The position numbers and the translations under genes were made by a program. The notes beneath the pieces were generated by a model that saw only the letters and a list, made by a program, of their open reading frames with translations, made no database searches and was not told the DNA's origin. A DNA stretch of 64,000 nt from Flavobacterium tibetense. GTDB taxonomy: Bacteria > Bacteroidota > Bacteroidia > Flavobacteriales > Flavobacteriaceae. The stretch's first letter is position 1. Every line of letters begins with the position of its first letter. The stretch lies in contig NZ_QLST01000001.1 of assembly GCF_003293845.1 (NCBI RefSeq), positions 248,001 to 312,000 of the forward strand, given 5' to 3'. Shown one piece after another: positions 43,305 through 52,673 of this stretch.

Positions 43305-44930
43305 ATGGATAATTTCACTCAAAAGGCGAATGCAATTTCGCTAGAGAAATATGGCATTAAAAACGTAACGGATATTGTTTACAATCCTTCTTACGAAGAT
43401 TTATATAACGAAGAATTAAACCCAAATTTACAAGGATTCGAAAGAGGGCAAGTTTCAGAACTTGGTGCAGTAAACGTAATGACAGGCGAATTTACCGGCC
43501 GTTCTCCTAAAGATAAATACATTGTAAAAGATAGCGTAACTGAAAATACCATTTGGTGGAATTCAGACAAAGCAGCTAATGATAACAAACCAATCTCACA
43601 AGATACTTGGAATGCTTTAAAAGAAACTACAGTTAGCCAACTTTCAGGAAAAAGATTGTTTGTAGTTGATGCTTTTTGTGGAGCCAATGAAAACACGCGC
43701 TTAAAAGTGCGTTTCATTATGGAAGTGGCGTGGCAAGCACATTTTGTGAAGAATATGTTTATTCGTCCTACTGAAGAAGAATTGGCAAACTTTGGTGAGC
43801 CTGATTTCGTAGTAATGAACGGTTCAAAAACAAGTTTCAAAGATTACGCTGCTCACGGATTAAATTCTGAGGTATATATTGCGTTTAACTTAACTGAGAA
43901 AATTCAATTAATTGGAGGAACTTGGTATGGTGGAGAGATGAAAAAGGGTTTGTTTTCTATGATGAACTACTACTTGCCATTACAAGGAATCGCTTCGATG
44001 CACTGTTCGGCTAACAAAGGAAAAGATGGCGATGTTGCTGTTTTCTTCGGGTTATCTGGAACAGGAAAAACTACTTTATCCACAGATCCAAAACGTGAAT
44101 TAATCGGAGACGACGAACACGGATGGGATAATGACGGTGTTTTCAACTTTGAAGGTGGTTGTTATGCAAAAACAATCGATTTAAGTAAAGAAAACGAACC
44201 AGACATCTATGGTGCTATCAAAAAAGATGCGTTATTAGAAAACGTAACCGTTGATGCGAACGGAAAAATTGATTTTAAAGATGGTTCTGTTACACAAAAT
44301 ACACGTGTTTCTTACCCAATTTATCATATTGACAACATTGTAAGACCGGTTTCTAAAGCAGGTCATGCTAATAAAGTTATTTTCTTAACAGCAGATGCAT
44401 TCGGAGTAATGCCTCCTGTTTCTAAATTAACTCCAGAGCAAACGAAGTATTACTTCTTATCAGGGTTTACAGCTAAATTAGCAGGAACTGAAAGAGGAGT
44501 AACACAACCAGAACCAACATTCTCAGCTTGTTTTGGAAAAGCATTCTTATCCTTACATCCTACCAAATACGGAGAGGAATTGGTTAAGAAAATGGAGCAA
44601 CACAATGCAACCGCTTACATGGTTAACACAGGTTGGAATGGAACTGGGAAACGTATTTCTATTAAAGATACTCGTGCAATTATTGATGCTATTTTAGATG
44701 GCTCTATTGAAAATGCAGATACGAAAACGATTCCAGTATTTAATTTTGTAGTTCCTACTTCTTTAAATCATGTAAATCCAGCTATTTTAGATCCTAGAGA
44801 TACGTATGCAGATGCTGCAGAATGGCAAGCAAAGGCAGAAGATTTAGCTTCAAGATTTATCAAGAACTTTGTTCAGTACACAGACAATGAAGAAGGGAAA
44901 TCGTTAGTAGCTGCTGGTCCTCAATTGTAA
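43305..44930 (+). CDS. pckA: Phosphoenolpyruvate carboxykinase (ATP)
   Basis: Converts oxaloacetate plus ATP to phosphoenolpyruvate in gluconeogenesis (541 aa). Substrate-binding block [12 protein letters not shown] (about residues 64-75), the kinase P-loop [11 protein letters not shown] (about residues 247-257), metal block [10 protein letters not shown] and adenine block [13 protein letters not shown] type, as expected for this phylum. Own promoter and a strong terminator at 44951-44979. Confidence 0.97.
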   Translation: MDNFTQKANAISLEKYGIKNVTDIVYNPSYEDLYNEELNPNLQGFERGQVSELGAVNVMTGEFTGRSPKDKYIVKDSVTENTIWWNSDKAANDNKPISQDTWNALKETTVSQLSGKRLFVVDAFCGANENTRLKVRFIMEVAWQAHFVKNMFIRPTEEELANFGEPDFVVMNGSKTSFKDYAAHGLNSEVYIAFNLTEKIQLIGGTWYGGEMKKGLFSMMNYYLPLQGIASMHCSANKGKDGDVAVFFGLSGTGKTTLSTDPKRELIGDDEHGWDNDGVFNFEGGCYAKTIDLSKENEPDIYGAIKKDALLENVTVDANGKIDFKDGSVTQNTRVSYPIYHIDNIVRPVSKAGHANKVIFLTADAFGVMPPVSKLTPEQTKYYFLSGFTAKLAGTERGVTQPEPTFSACFGKAFLSLHPTKYGEELVKKMEQHNATAYMVNTGWNGTGKRISIKDTRAIIDAILDGSIENADTKTIPVFNFVVPTSLNHVNPAILDPRDTYADAAEWQAKAEDLASRFIKNFVQYTDNEEGKSLVAAGPQL

Positions 44931-44950
44931 TCAAATCATTTAATATAGAA

Positions 44951-44979
44951 AAGTCCCGAAATTTCGGGACTTTTTTTAT
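44951..44979 (+). terminator. Terminator of pckA
   Basis: The palindrome AAGTCCCGAAATTTCGGGACTT spans 44951-44972 as an 11-bp self-complementary inverted repeat, followed by T residues. Confidence 0.88.
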
Positions 44980-44994
44980 TGGAATAAATCAACA

Positions 44995-45025
44995 AAAAAA
45001 CCAAACTCTTTTGGGATTTGGTTTT
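44995..45025 (-). terminator. Terminator of the hemD-like gene
   Basis: AAAACCAAA and TTTGGTTTT form a stem with an 11-base loop, 20 bases after the end of the minus-strand gene at 45046; on the minus strand it is followed by a T-run. Confidence 0.65.
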
Positions 45026-45045
45026 AGATATTGGTAAGTATTAAT

Positions 45046-45804
45046 TTATTTTCCTTTGTTTACTTCGGCTACGTATTTTTCTAAAGCGCCAGTCATAGAA
45101 GGTGTTTCTGGTGTTGGTGCCATAATGTCAACACGTAATCCATGATCTAAAGCTTCTTTTTTAGTAGTAGCTCCAAAAACAGCAATTCTAGTGTCGTTTT
45201 GTTGAAAATTAGGAAAGTTTTTAAATAAAGATTTAATTCCGGTTGGGCTAAAAAATGCTAAAACATCATAATAAACGTCTTTCAAATCAGACAAATCACT
45301 CATTACGGTTCTGTAAAATACACCTTGCGTCCATTCCACTTTTAAACTATCTAAAGTTTGAGGGATATCTGTATTTAACTGATCGGTGTTAGGTAATAAA
45401 AACTTTTCGTCTTTGTATTTTTTAATTAGTGGAGCCAAATCAATAAACTCTTTCTGACCCACATAAATCTTACGCTTTCTGTAAACTACATAACGTTGTA
45501 AATAAAAAGCAACCGCTTCTGATTGACAAAAATATTTTAAGTCTTCAGGAATTTTATAACGCATTTCCTCAGCTACTCTAAAAAAATGATCTACGGCATT
45601 TCTACTAGTCAAAATAATAGCAGTAAATTTGCTTAAATCAATTTTTTGTGCTCTAACTTCTTTAGCGCTAACACCTTCAACGTGTATAAATGGTCTAAAG
45701 TCTACTTTTACTTTAAGCTTGTTTTGAAGCTCGAAGTAAGGGGAATTTTCAACTTTAGGCTCTGGTTGTGAAACCAATATTGTTTTCACTTTCAAATTTG
45801 ACAT
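45046..45804 (-). CDS. hemD: Uroporphyrinogen-III synthase family protein
   Basis: A 252-residue protein resembling HemD, which closes hydroxymethylbilane to uroporphyrinogen III. The two-domain pattern is visible: domain 1 (about residues 1-45 and 170-250) and inserted domain 2 (about residues 46-165), with the FTAIILTSRNAVDHFF block, AFFSPTGIKSL and the AVFGATTKKEALDHGLR block. The catalytic Tyr is not obvious because the family diverges strongly. It sits 10 bases downstream of a DUF4271 gene on the same strand, an arrangement common in Bacteroidetes. Confidence 0.82.
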   Translation of the reverse strand: MSNLKVKTILVSQPEPKVENSPYFELQNKLKVKVDFRPFIHVEGVSAKEVRAQKIDLSKFTAIILTSRNAVDHFFRVAEEMRYKIPEDLKYFCQSEAVAFYLQRYVVYRKRKIYVGQKEFIDLAPLIKKYKDEKFLLPNTDQLNTDIPQTLDSLKVEWTQGVFYRTVMSDLSDLKDVYYDVLAFFSPTGIKSLFKNFPNFQQNDTRIAVFGATTKKEALDHGLRVDIMAPTPETPSMTGALEKYVAEVNKGK

Positions 45805-45814
45805 ACGACTTGAT

Positions 45815-46480
45815 CTAATTTTTTGTAATCCAATAATACATAAAATAGTAAGGTGCTATTTCAAGTGTGCAAAGATATAAAATAAAATAAAACAATTTAC
45901 GCATCACGAGATTTTGATAAATTTTAATCGCAATTATGTAGGTTAGTGCATTAAATAGTACTAATAAAGAAGTTAAAACAATAAAAATCCAATCAGATTG
46001 TAATGTGTTATAATATAAAATCAGATTTATAGGCAACAGAATAAAGCCTAAATAGGTTCGGTAACTTACTTTTAATAGATTAAATTGTTCATTAAACTCT
46101 TCAATTTGAAAAGTGGTGGCAATTATTTTTTCTATTAGGTATTTTGACAATATAAATACGCCTAAAAACGTTATAATTTGAATAAAAACAATTCCGTCAT
46201 TTTTTTCTTTAATACCTAATTGGTTTATTAAAAGTAAAATAAAAAATGACAAAGATAAGAGCTGTACCACAAACATAGAGATTGTAAAACCACTCAGCAT
46301 ATTACTACGATCCTTATATATTTTGGTATATTTATCTGAAATAGCTAAACGGATAAACTCATAAAAACGTGTTGCAAATACATTTCTGTTTACAGCAATG
46401 ATTACAAATGCCACAATAAAAAGGAGTGTAGCCCAATCGGTATAAGATATAATGCGTTCTTGGAATGTTATTGTATTCAT
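45815..46480 (-). CDS. DUF4271 family membrane protein
   Basis: A 221-residue integral membrane protein with about six hydrophobic segments (first at about residues 17-30, others at 62-84, 98-114, 148-162, 166-185 and 195-216) and no catalytic motif I can see. It matches the DUF4271 gene that habitually precedes hemD in Flavobacteriaceae. Divergent from the polyprenol-phosphate glycosyltransferase. Function unknown. Confidence 0.8.
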   Translation of the reverse strand: MNTITFQERIISYTDWATLLFIVAFVIIAVNRNVFATRFYEFIRLAISDKYTKIYKDRSNMLSGFTISMFVVQLLSLSFFILLLINQLGIKEKNDGIVFIQIITFLGVFILSKYLIEKIIATTFQIEEFNEQFNLLKVSYRTYLGFILLPINLILYYNTLQSDWIFIVLTSLLVLFNALTYIIAIKIYQNLVMRKLFYFILYLCTLEIAPYYFMYYWITKN

Positions 46481-46554
46481 CGGTTCAAAATTACAAAAAA
46501 TAGTGTCATTTTGATTATTATAAATTTATTAAGAGATATAGAGAAGAAATGCTT

Positions 46555-46562
46555 TATTTTTG
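46555..46562 (+). promoter_or_regulatory. -7 promoter element of the glycosyltransferase-dihydroorotase operon
   Basis: TATTTTTG matches TAnnTTTG; its TTG at 46560 is a false start for the longer frame. The ATG at 46584 lies 21 bases after it. Confidence 0.55.
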
Positions 46563-46583
46563 TGCAGTAATTCAAAAGAGAAT

Positions 46584-47306
46584 ATGTCTAAAAGCATAGT
46601 TGTAATTCCAACTTATAATGAAATTGAAAACATTGAAAGCATAATTCATGCGGTGTTTTCTTTGACTAAACCTTTTCATATATTGGTAGTAGATGATAAT
46701 TCACCTGATGGAACTTATCATAAAGTTGTGGAATTACAAAAAAAATATCCAACGCAATTGTTTATTGCACTCCGAACAAAAAAGTCGGGTTTAGGAACGG
46801 CTTACGTTCATGGTTTTAAATGGGCATTGGCTAATAATTACGATTACATTTTTGAAATGGATGCCGATTTTTCTCATAATCCATTGGATTTGATTCGATT
46901 ACAAGAAGCTTGTGAAAATGGGGCAGATTTGGCAATTGGTTCTCGTTATTCTAATGGGGTTAATGTAGTGAATTGGCCTTTAAGTAGGGTTTTACTTTCC
47001 TATTTTGCTTCCGTTTATGTTAGAATAATTACTGGCATGAAAATTGCCGACGCAACAGCGGGTTTCAAATGCTACAAACGACAAGTTTTGGAAGCCATTA
47101 ACCTAAACAAAATAAAATTTGTGGGTTATGCGTTTCAAATTGAAATGAAATACCGGGTTTTTGTCAAAAAATTTAAAATAGTTGAAGTACCAATTATTTT
47201 TACCGATAGAACTAAAGGACAATCCAAAATGAGCGGATCCATTATACGAGAAGCCGTAATTGGTGTAATTTTACTTAGAATAAAAAATATATTTAAGACA
47301 TTATAA
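46584..47306 (+). CDS. Polyprenol-phosphate mannosyl/glucosyltransferase (GT2, DPM1-like)
   Basis: A 240-residue GT-A glycosyltransferase of the dolichol-phosphate mannosyltransferase group. Visible are IVVIPTYNEIENI near the N-terminus, the DDNSPDGT block, the DxD motif in FEMDADFSHNP (about residue 93) and DATAGFKCYKR (about residue 157). No membrane tail, so it is a cytoplasmic, membrane-associated enzyme. The stop codon shares an A with the next gene's ATG (TAATG), coupling it to the dihydroorotase. Start taken at the ATG at 46584 rather than the promoter-internal TTG. Confidence 0.9.
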   Translation: MSKSIVVIPTYNEIENIESIIHAVFSLTKPFHILVVDDNSPDGTYHKVVELQKKYPTQLFIALRTKKSGLGTAYVHGFKWALANNYDYIFEMDADFSHNPLDLIRLQEACENGADLAIGSRYSNGVNVVNWPLSRVLLSYFASVYVRIITGMKIADATAGFKCYKRQVLEAINLNKIKFVGYAFQIEMKYRVFVKKFKIVEVPIIFTDRTKGQSKMSGSIIREAVIGVILLRIKNIFKTL

Positions 47307-48649
47307 TGAGTACATTTTTAATTAAGAATGCCAAAATAGTTAATGAAGGCAATATTTTTGAAGGCGATGTTTTAATAGAAAATGACATCATCACGGAAAT
47401 TGCTGAAAAAATAAGTGCAAAAACATCAAATTGTATTATCATCGACGCGGAAGGAAATTATCTTCTACCTGGTGTTATTGATGATCAAGTGCATTTTAGA
47501 GAACCAGGATTAACGCACAAAGGAAATATCGCTTCTGAAAGTCGTGCTGCTATTGCTGGTGGAATTACGTCTTTTATTGAACAACCCAATACAGTTCCCA
47601 ATGCGGTAACGCAAGAGTTATTAGAACAAAAATACCAGATAGCTGAAAATAATTCGCATGCCAACTATTCTTTTATGATGGGAGGAACGAACGATAATTT
47701 GGAAGAAGTTTTGAAAACCAATCCAAGAAACGTAGCTGGAATCAAGTTGTTTTTAGGTTCTTCAACTGGAAATATGTTGGTGGATAATCCTGAAGTTTTG
47801 GAACAAATTTTTTCTTCTACCAAAATGCTAATAGCGGTACATTGCGAAGATGAAGCTACCATTAGAGCCAATACTGAAAAATACAAAGAAGAATTTGGTG
47901 ATGATATTCCAATGAAATACCATCATTTAATTAGAAGTGAAGAAGCTTGTTATATATCATCGTCAAAAGCTATTGAATTGGCTAAGAAAACTGGTGCTCG
48001 TTTGCATGTTTTCCACTTATCAACTGCCAAAGAAATGGAGTTGTTTACCAATAAAATTCCATTGGAACAAAAGAAAATTACTGCAGAAGTTTGTGTGCAT
48101 CATTTATGGTTTACAGATGCGGATTATGAAACCAAAGGAAGTTTAATCAAATGGAATCCTGCAGTTAAGACTGAAAAAGACAGAGATGCCTTATGGGAAG
48201 CCTTGTTAAATGATAAAATTGATGTTATTGCCACCGATCACGCACCACATACTTTAGAGGAAAAAACCAATAAATATTTGTCGTGTCCATCAGGCGGACC
48301 ATTAGTGCAGCATGCTTTAGTAGCCATGTTTGAAGCACATTTGAAAGGTAAAATATCAGTAGAAAAGATAGTAGAAAAAATGTGTCACAATCCAGCGAAA
48401 ATTTTTCAAATTGAAAAACGCGGCTTTATTAAAGAAGGCTATTTTGCTGATTTGGTAATTGTTAATTCGCAACAACCTTGGACTGTGAAAAAAGAAAATA
48501 TTTTATACCATTGCGGTTGGTCACCATTTGAAGGTACAAATTTTAAATCAAGAGTTACTCATACTTTTGTGAATGGAAAATTGGTATATGAAAATGGAAA
48601 AGTAAAAGAGTTAAAAGTAGGAAAGCGTTTGTTATTTGAAAGAGAATAG
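47306..48649 (+). CDS. Dihydroorotase family protein (variant metal site)
   Basis: A 447-residue amidohydrolase of the multifunctional dihydroorotase group. Present are the carbamylated-Lys block GIKLFLGSSTGNM (about residue 150), HCEDEATI, HVFHLSTAKEM and the catalytic ATDHAPHT (about residue 312). In the first metal motif, however, the usual HxH of DxHxHFREPG reads DDQVHFREPG: the first His is Gln. I therefore keep the pyrC symbol open: it could be a variant dihydroorotase or a related hydantoinase-like enzyme. It is coupled to the glycosyltransferase and followed by the DUF4296 gene. Confidence 0.82.
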   Translation: MSTFLIKNAKIVNEGNIFEGDVLIENDIITEIAEKISAKTSNCIIIDAEGNYLLPGVIDDQVHFREPGLTHKGNIASESRAAIAGGITSFIEQPNTVPNAVTQELLEQKYQIAENNSHANYSFMMGGTNDNLEEVLKTNPRNVAGIKLFLGSSTGNMLVDNPEVLEQIFSSTKMLIAVHCEDEATIRANTEKYKEEFGDDIPMKYHHLIRSEEACYISSSKAIELAKKTGARLHVFHLSTAKEMELFTNKIPLEQKKITAEVCVHHLWFTDADYETKGSLIKWNPAVKTEKDRDALWEALLNDKIDVIATDHAPHTLEEKTNKYLSCPSGGPLVQHALVAMFEAHLKGKISVEKIVEKMCHNPAKIFQIEKRGFIKEGYFADLVIVNSQQPWTVKKENILYHCGWSPFEGTNFKSRVTHTFVNGKLVYENGKVKELKVGKRLLFERE

Positions 48650-48650
48650 T

Positions 48651-49064
48651 ATGAAAAAGACAATTGGACTATTGGTTGTACTGTTTTTTTGGGCTTGTTC
48701 CAATAAACCTGTTCCTAAACCAGACCAACTTCTAGATGAAGAAGTAATGGAAAATATTTTATTTGATTTGTCCATTCTTCAAGCTACACAGTCCTATATG
48801 CCAAATAAATTAGACGAGAAAGGTATAAATCCGGAAACGTTTATTTATGAAAAATACAAAATTGACAGTACAACGTATTATCAAAATAAATTGTATTACG
48901 CTTCAAATACTAAAAAATACAAAAAGATTCACAAAAGAGTTACCGATAGAGTTAATGAATTAAAAATGGAGGCAGATTCGTTATCAGGTAAAGAAAAAAT
49001 TGAAAATCAGGACAAACCAAAAATAAAAAGAGAAATTCTTGTAAATCCTCCTACTCAGGAATAA
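48651..49064 (+). CDS. DUF4296 lipoprotein
   Basis: A 137-residue exported protein: MKKTIGLLVVLFFWAC is a lipoprotein signal (Cys at residue 16), followed by the DUF4296 core (LLDEEVMENILFDLSILQA). Starts 1 base after the dihydroorotase stop, so it is translated from the same mRNA. Its end overlaps the convergent epimerase gene by 14 bases. Function unknown; conserved in this position in Flavobacteriaceae. Confidence 0.88.
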   Translation: MKKTIGLLVVLFFWACSNKPVPKPDQLLDEEVMENILFDLSILQATQSYMPNKLDEKGINPETFIYEKYKIDSTTYYQNKLYYASNTKKYKKIHKRVTDRVNELKMEADSLSGKEKIENQDKPKIKREILVNPPTQE

Positions 49065-50031
49065 TGTATTGCTCTTTCTTTTCGAAAGAAAACCCAATTT
49101 TCTCAATAATTTTTTGATTACTCACAACTGTTGTGTCATGAGCAGATTGCGCTAGTATTTTGGTGAATTTTCTTTTATTTCCAGTTAGTAAGGATAGTAA
49201 CCAATCCATTCGCCACGCTATTGCGGTCAGTGTTTTATTGGCATAAATACTAGGTTTCTTTATTCCAAAAGTATTCGCTACGAAAATTAAAAAGTGTTCA
49301 ATGCTTAAATTTTCGCCCACAACAATAAATTTTTCACCTGAAATTGAACTATTCATCAATACCGTCATGCTTTTTACAACATCATTCACACTTACTATCG
49401 AAATGTTACCTTTGGTATAAAACCATTGTCCTTTTTTTACCGATTGAATAATGGTGTCGCTTCCTTGATTTGGGAAGCCAAAACCAAAAATCACTCCTGG
49501 ATTCACAATTACCACTTCTAAACCTTCTTGATGACCACGCCAAACTTCCATTTCGGCGCCGTATTTGGTAATGGCATAATCACTGTGTAATTCTTCCTTA
49601 TTCCATTCGGTTTCTTCTGTGATAGTCGTTTCGTGTTCTTTTGGACTTCCCAAAGCAGCAATCGAACTTACATGGCAAAGCTTTTTTATTCCAAAATCGA
49701 CGCAACAATTTACAACGTTTGCAGTTCCTTCGATATTGATTTTTCGAAGTTCGTCTTCATCATTGGGGTCAAAAGAAATCAAAGCGGCACAATGATAAAC
49801 ATGAGTAACATTTTCAAAAGCAATTTCTAAAGATGGAATATCGGTAATGTCACCTTTTACCCACTGAATTTTATCAAAAAGTGCTAATTGATTATAAAAA
49901 TAAAATACATTTTTAACCTTTTCAATTTGTTTTTCGGAACGGAATAACGCTTTTACTTCCTCATTTTCTTGAAGAAGTTGTACTAACAAATGCGAACCTA
50001 CTAATCCTGTTGCTCCTGTAACTAAAATCAT
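49051..50031 (-). CDS. NAD-dependent epimerase/dehydratase (extended SDR)
   Basis: A 326-residue extended short-chain dehydrogenase. The N-terminal TGATGLVGSHLL is the Rossmann nucleotide loop, and the catalytic YxxxK appears as YAITKYGAE (about residues 148-156), with VSSIAALG before it. Similar to dihydroflavonol-reductase-like or sugar-nucleotide epimerases; the substrate is not decidable. No adjacent partners that would fix the pathway, although it is convergent with the DUF4296 gene. Confidence 0.87.
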   Translation of the reverse strand: MILVTGATGLVGSHLLVQLLQENEEVKALFRSEKQIEKVKNVFYFYNQLALFDKIQWVKGDITDIPSLEIAFENVTHVYHCAALISFDPNDEDELRKINIEGTANVVNCCVDFGIKKLCHVSSIAALGSPKEHETTITEETEWNKEELHSDYAITKYGAEMEVWRGHQEGLEVVIVNPGVIFGFGFPNQGSDTIIQSVKKGQWFYTKGNISIVSVNDVVKSMTVLMNSSISGEKFIVVGENLSIEHFLIFVANTFGIKKPSIYANKTLTAIAWRMDWLLSLLTGNKRKFTKILAQSAHDTTVVSNQKIIEKIGFSFEKKEQYIIPE

Positions 50032-50130
50032 GTGGTAAAGATACTATTTTTTGAGAAGATAGATAATAGAAGTGAGAAGATAGACTTGACTTTGTCGTTG
50101 ATTTTTGTCGTTGATTTTGAATTTGAAATT

Positions 50131-50195
50131 GTCTTTCCGAGTTTACGAGGAATCTCCTACGAAGTAGGTTTTTGTTTGAGCGAAGCGAAAACCAT
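50131..50195. repeat. Degenerate dispersed repeat upstream of tyrS
   Basis: TTTCCGAGTTTACGAGGAAT at 50134-50153, then CTCCTACGAAGTAGG and GAGCGAAGCGAAAACC. From memory this wording resembles a dispersed intergenic repeat in Flavobacterium. The flanks contain GTCGTTGATTT twice and a run of TTGA(A/T)-type words. Non-coding. Confidence 0.5.
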
Positions 50196-50283
50196 TGCAC
50201 TTGAACTTGATTTTTGTCTTTGAAATTGAACTTGATTTTGCCCTTGATTTTTGAAAAAACTTTTAAACTTTTAAACTAAAGGT

Positions 50284-50291
50284 TATCTTTG
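50284..50291 (+). promoter_or_regulatory. -7 promoter element of tyrS
   Basis: TATCTTTG matches TAnnTTTG. Its TTG (50289) would give a longer frame, but the ATG at 50310 is 18 bases downstream. Confidence 0.6.
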
Positions 50292-50309
50292 CCAAAATTA
50301 AATTTAAAA

Positions 50310-51617
50310 ATGAAGAATTTAGTAGAAGAATTACGTTGGAGAGGTTTGTTTCATGATATGATGCCTGGAACAGAAGAGCAATTACTAAAAGAAGCTACCA
50401 CAGCTTATATTGGTTTTGATCCAACGGCAGACTCTTTACATATTGGAAGTTTAGTGCAAATTATTCTATTAATGCACTTGAGGAAATCGGGTCATAAAGC
50501 CATTGCATTAGTGGGTGGAGCAACTGGAATGATTGGCGATCCTTCTGGAAAATCTAATGAAAGAAATTTATTAGATGAAGCTACTTTAAATCACAATGTA
50601 GAAGGAATCAAAAATGTTTTGTCTCGCTTTTTAGATTTTGATGCGAAAGATGAAAACGCTCCAATTTTAGTCAACAATTATGATTGGATGAAAGATTTTT
50701 CATTTATTGATTTTGCTCGAGATATTGGAAAACGTATTACGGTGAACTACATGATGTCGAAAGACTCAGTAAAGAAACGTTTAAGTGGGGAAGAAGGGTC
50801 AGAAGGAATGAGCTTTACCGAATTTACGTATCAATTAATTCAAGGTTACGATTTTTATCATTTGAATAAACATTATAATTGTTTGCTTCAAATGGGCGGA
50901 AGCGACCAATGGGGAAACATTACTACTGGTACAGAATTGGTAAGAAGAATGAACGTTGGTAATGATGAAAAATCAAAAGCATACGCGTTAACCACACCAT
51001 TAATTACAAAAGCTGATGGTTCTAAATTCGGAAAATCTGAAGGTGGAAACGTTTGGTTAGATGCTGATAAAACTTCGGTTTATAAATTTTACCAATTTTG
51101 GTTAAATTCTACCGATGTTGATGCTGAAAAGTACATTAAGATTTTTACATTCTTAGATAAAGAAACGATTGAAAAATTAATTGCAGAACATAACGAAGCA
51201 CCTCATTTAAGAGTGTTGCAAAAGCGTTTAGCAGAAGAAATCACTGTGATGGTACATTCTGCAGCAGATTTAGAAAATGCAATCGCAGCTTCGAATGCGT
51301 TTTTTAGCCCAACGATGGATGAGTTGAAAAAGTTAGATGAGAAAACGTTTTTAGAAGTGTTTGATGGAGTTCCTCAAGCAGAAATTTCGACGGAAGATTT
51401 GAATGCAGGTTTAGATATGATTGCAGCATTAGCAGCAAAAACCAACTTCTTAGCTTCTAATAGTGATGCGCGTAGAGAATTGAAACAAAACTCGATTTCT
51501 TTAAACAAAGTGAAAGTAGGGGAAGATAAAATCATTACGAAAGAAGACCTTATCAATAATCAATTCTTGTTATTGCAAAAAGGAAAGAAAAATTATTACG
51601 TGATTAAGGTTAAATAA
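50310..51617 (+). CDS. tyrS: Tyrosyl-tRNA synthetase
   Basis: Class I synthetase for tRNA-Tyr (435 aa). The N-terminal catalytic fold shows [19 protein letters not shown] (HIGH-like, about residue 48) and the KMSKS-like [11 protein letters not shown] (about residue 233); a C-terminal S4 RNA-binding domain is visible (residues about 370-430: [16 protein letters not shown]). Start corrected to the ATG at 50310 because the longer frame begins inside the -7 box. The preceding gap carries a dispersed repeat and TTGA-type words. Confidence 0.97.
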   Translation: MKNLVEELRWRGLFHDMMPGTEEQLLKEATTAYIGFDPTADSLHIGSLVQIILLMHLRKSGHKAIALVGGATGMIGDPSGKSNERNLLDEATLNHNVEGIKNVLSRFLDFDAKDENAPILVNNYDWMKDFSFIDFARDIGKRITVNYMMSKDSVKKRLSGEEGSEGMSFTEFTYQLIQGYDFYHLNKHYNCLLQMGGSDQWGNITTGTELVRRMNVGNDEKSKAYALTTPLITKADGSKFGKSEGGNVWLDADKTSVYKFYQFWLNSTDVDAEKYIKIFTFLDKETIEKLIAEHNEAPHLRVLQKRLAEEITVMVHSAADLENAIAASNAFFSPTMDELKKLDEKTFLEVFDGVPQAEISTEDLNAGLDMIAALAAKTNFLASNSDARRELKQNSISLNKVKVGEDKIITKEDLINNQFLLLQKGKKNYYVIKVK

Positions 51618-52590
51618 CCATCAGGTTACAACCACGAATATCAGAATTATCAAAACGTCCCAACACTTCGAAAGAATGGTTGGGATATTTTTTTCCCAAA
51701 TCTTGTGTAGCAATAAATGAACACGAATTGATATTGGCTAAATCAATCACGTTAATGCCGCCCGTTTTCCCTTCAGCAACATAAGTCAAAGCATCTTCCG
51801 TATCGCGAATTAGAATTTGCATCCAAGGCGGACACTCAAAAACGCCATCACCAAGAGAATACGCTTGTGAAAGTAATTCGGTCATGCCATATTCGGAATG
51901 AATTTTTGAAACGCCAAATCCATTGCATAAAATAGCGTGTAATTCTTCGCGAATCATTTCTTTACGTTTGCCTTTCATGCCACCAGTTTCCATGATGATA
52001 GTGTTTTTTAATTGGAAATTTTGTTTCTCAATTAAATCTAACAAAGCATACGTAACACCAATTAAAATCACATTTTGGCCCGAATTATCCAATTCAATTA
52101 GTTTCGAAATCAACTCATCGTAATTATTCAAATAAAATCCAGAATCTTGATGATTACTACTTTGGATTAAATCTTCAACCATATAAATCAACGAAGAACC
52201 TTCACGTTCCAAATAGGATGGAAGTAAGGCTAAAACACAATAATCTTCAATATTTCCGTAGAATTCTGAAAATCCTAAGCGATAACTCATTTCGTACCAA
52301 CTTACATCAGTAACCAAATGTTTACTAGTTTGTAGTCCGGTTGTTCCACTACTGGTGAACGTTTGCTGAATAGCTTCAGGCGAACTTAAAACGTCATGAC
52401 TTTTAAAAAACTGAATCGGTAAAAAAGGAATTTCGGTTAATGATTTCACATTGTTTTTGTCTTTCTTCAAGAAGTTGCAAAATTGTTGGTATACCAAATT
52501 AGTATCGTACTGATGTCGAAATACTTTTAAAGTAATTTTTTCAAATTCTTTTTTAGAACCAATTTGGAAAATATCTTCTTTTGAAATCAT
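51610..52590 (-). CDS. LuxE/PaaK-like acyl-activating enzyme
   Basis: A 326-residue member of the ANL adenylation superfamily, closest to LuxE acyl-protein synthetase or a truncated PaaK. The ATP/AMP-binding loop is [14 protein letters not shown] (about residues 82-95), and later blocks are [14 protein letters not shown] (about residue 203) and [13 protein letters not shown] (about residue 236). No LuxC/D partner is next to it. The ATG at 52590 is only four bases after a -7 element (52595-52602), so the mRNA may be leaderless; the longer frame from 52656 is rejected. Its 3' end overlaps tyrS by 8 bases. Confidence 0.85.
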   Translation of the reverse strand: MISKEDIFQIGSKKEFEKITLKVFRHQYDTNLVYQQFCNFLKKDKNNVKSLTEIPFLPIQFFKSHDVLSSPEAIQQTFTSSGTTGLQTSKHLVTDVSWYEMSYRLGFSEFYGNIEDYCVLALLPSYLEREGSSLIYMVEDLIQSSNHQDSGFYLNNYDELISKLIELDNSGQNVILIGVTYALLDLIEKQNFQLKNTIIMETGGMKGKRKEMIREELHAILCNGFGVSKIHSEYGMTELLSQAYSLGDGVFECPPWMQILIRDTEDALTYVAEGKTGGINVIDLANINSCSFIATQDLGKKYPNHSFEVLGRFDNSDIRGCNLMVI

Positions 52591-52594
52591 GGTG

Positions 52595-52602
52595 CAAAAA
52601 TA
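52595..52602 (-). promoter_or_regulatory. -7 promoter element of the LuxE-like gene
   Basis: Reads TATTTTTG on the minus strand and lies only four bases before the ATG at 52590, implying a leaderless or nearly leaderless transcript. Confidence 0.55.
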
Positions 52603-52623
52603 ACAAACAAATTGGTCATAAAT

Positions 52624-52653
52624 AAAAAAGCACCAACTTTCGTTGATGCTTTT
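52624..52653 (-). terminator. Terminator of T9SS cargo gene 1
   Basis: GCACCAAC and GTTGATGC pair (one G-T) around a 4-base loop; the minus strand then has a T-run. It resembles the hairpin behind the second cargo gene (54445-54476). Confidence 0.82.
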
Positions 52654-52673
52654 CAATATATTGTAAAAACTAA

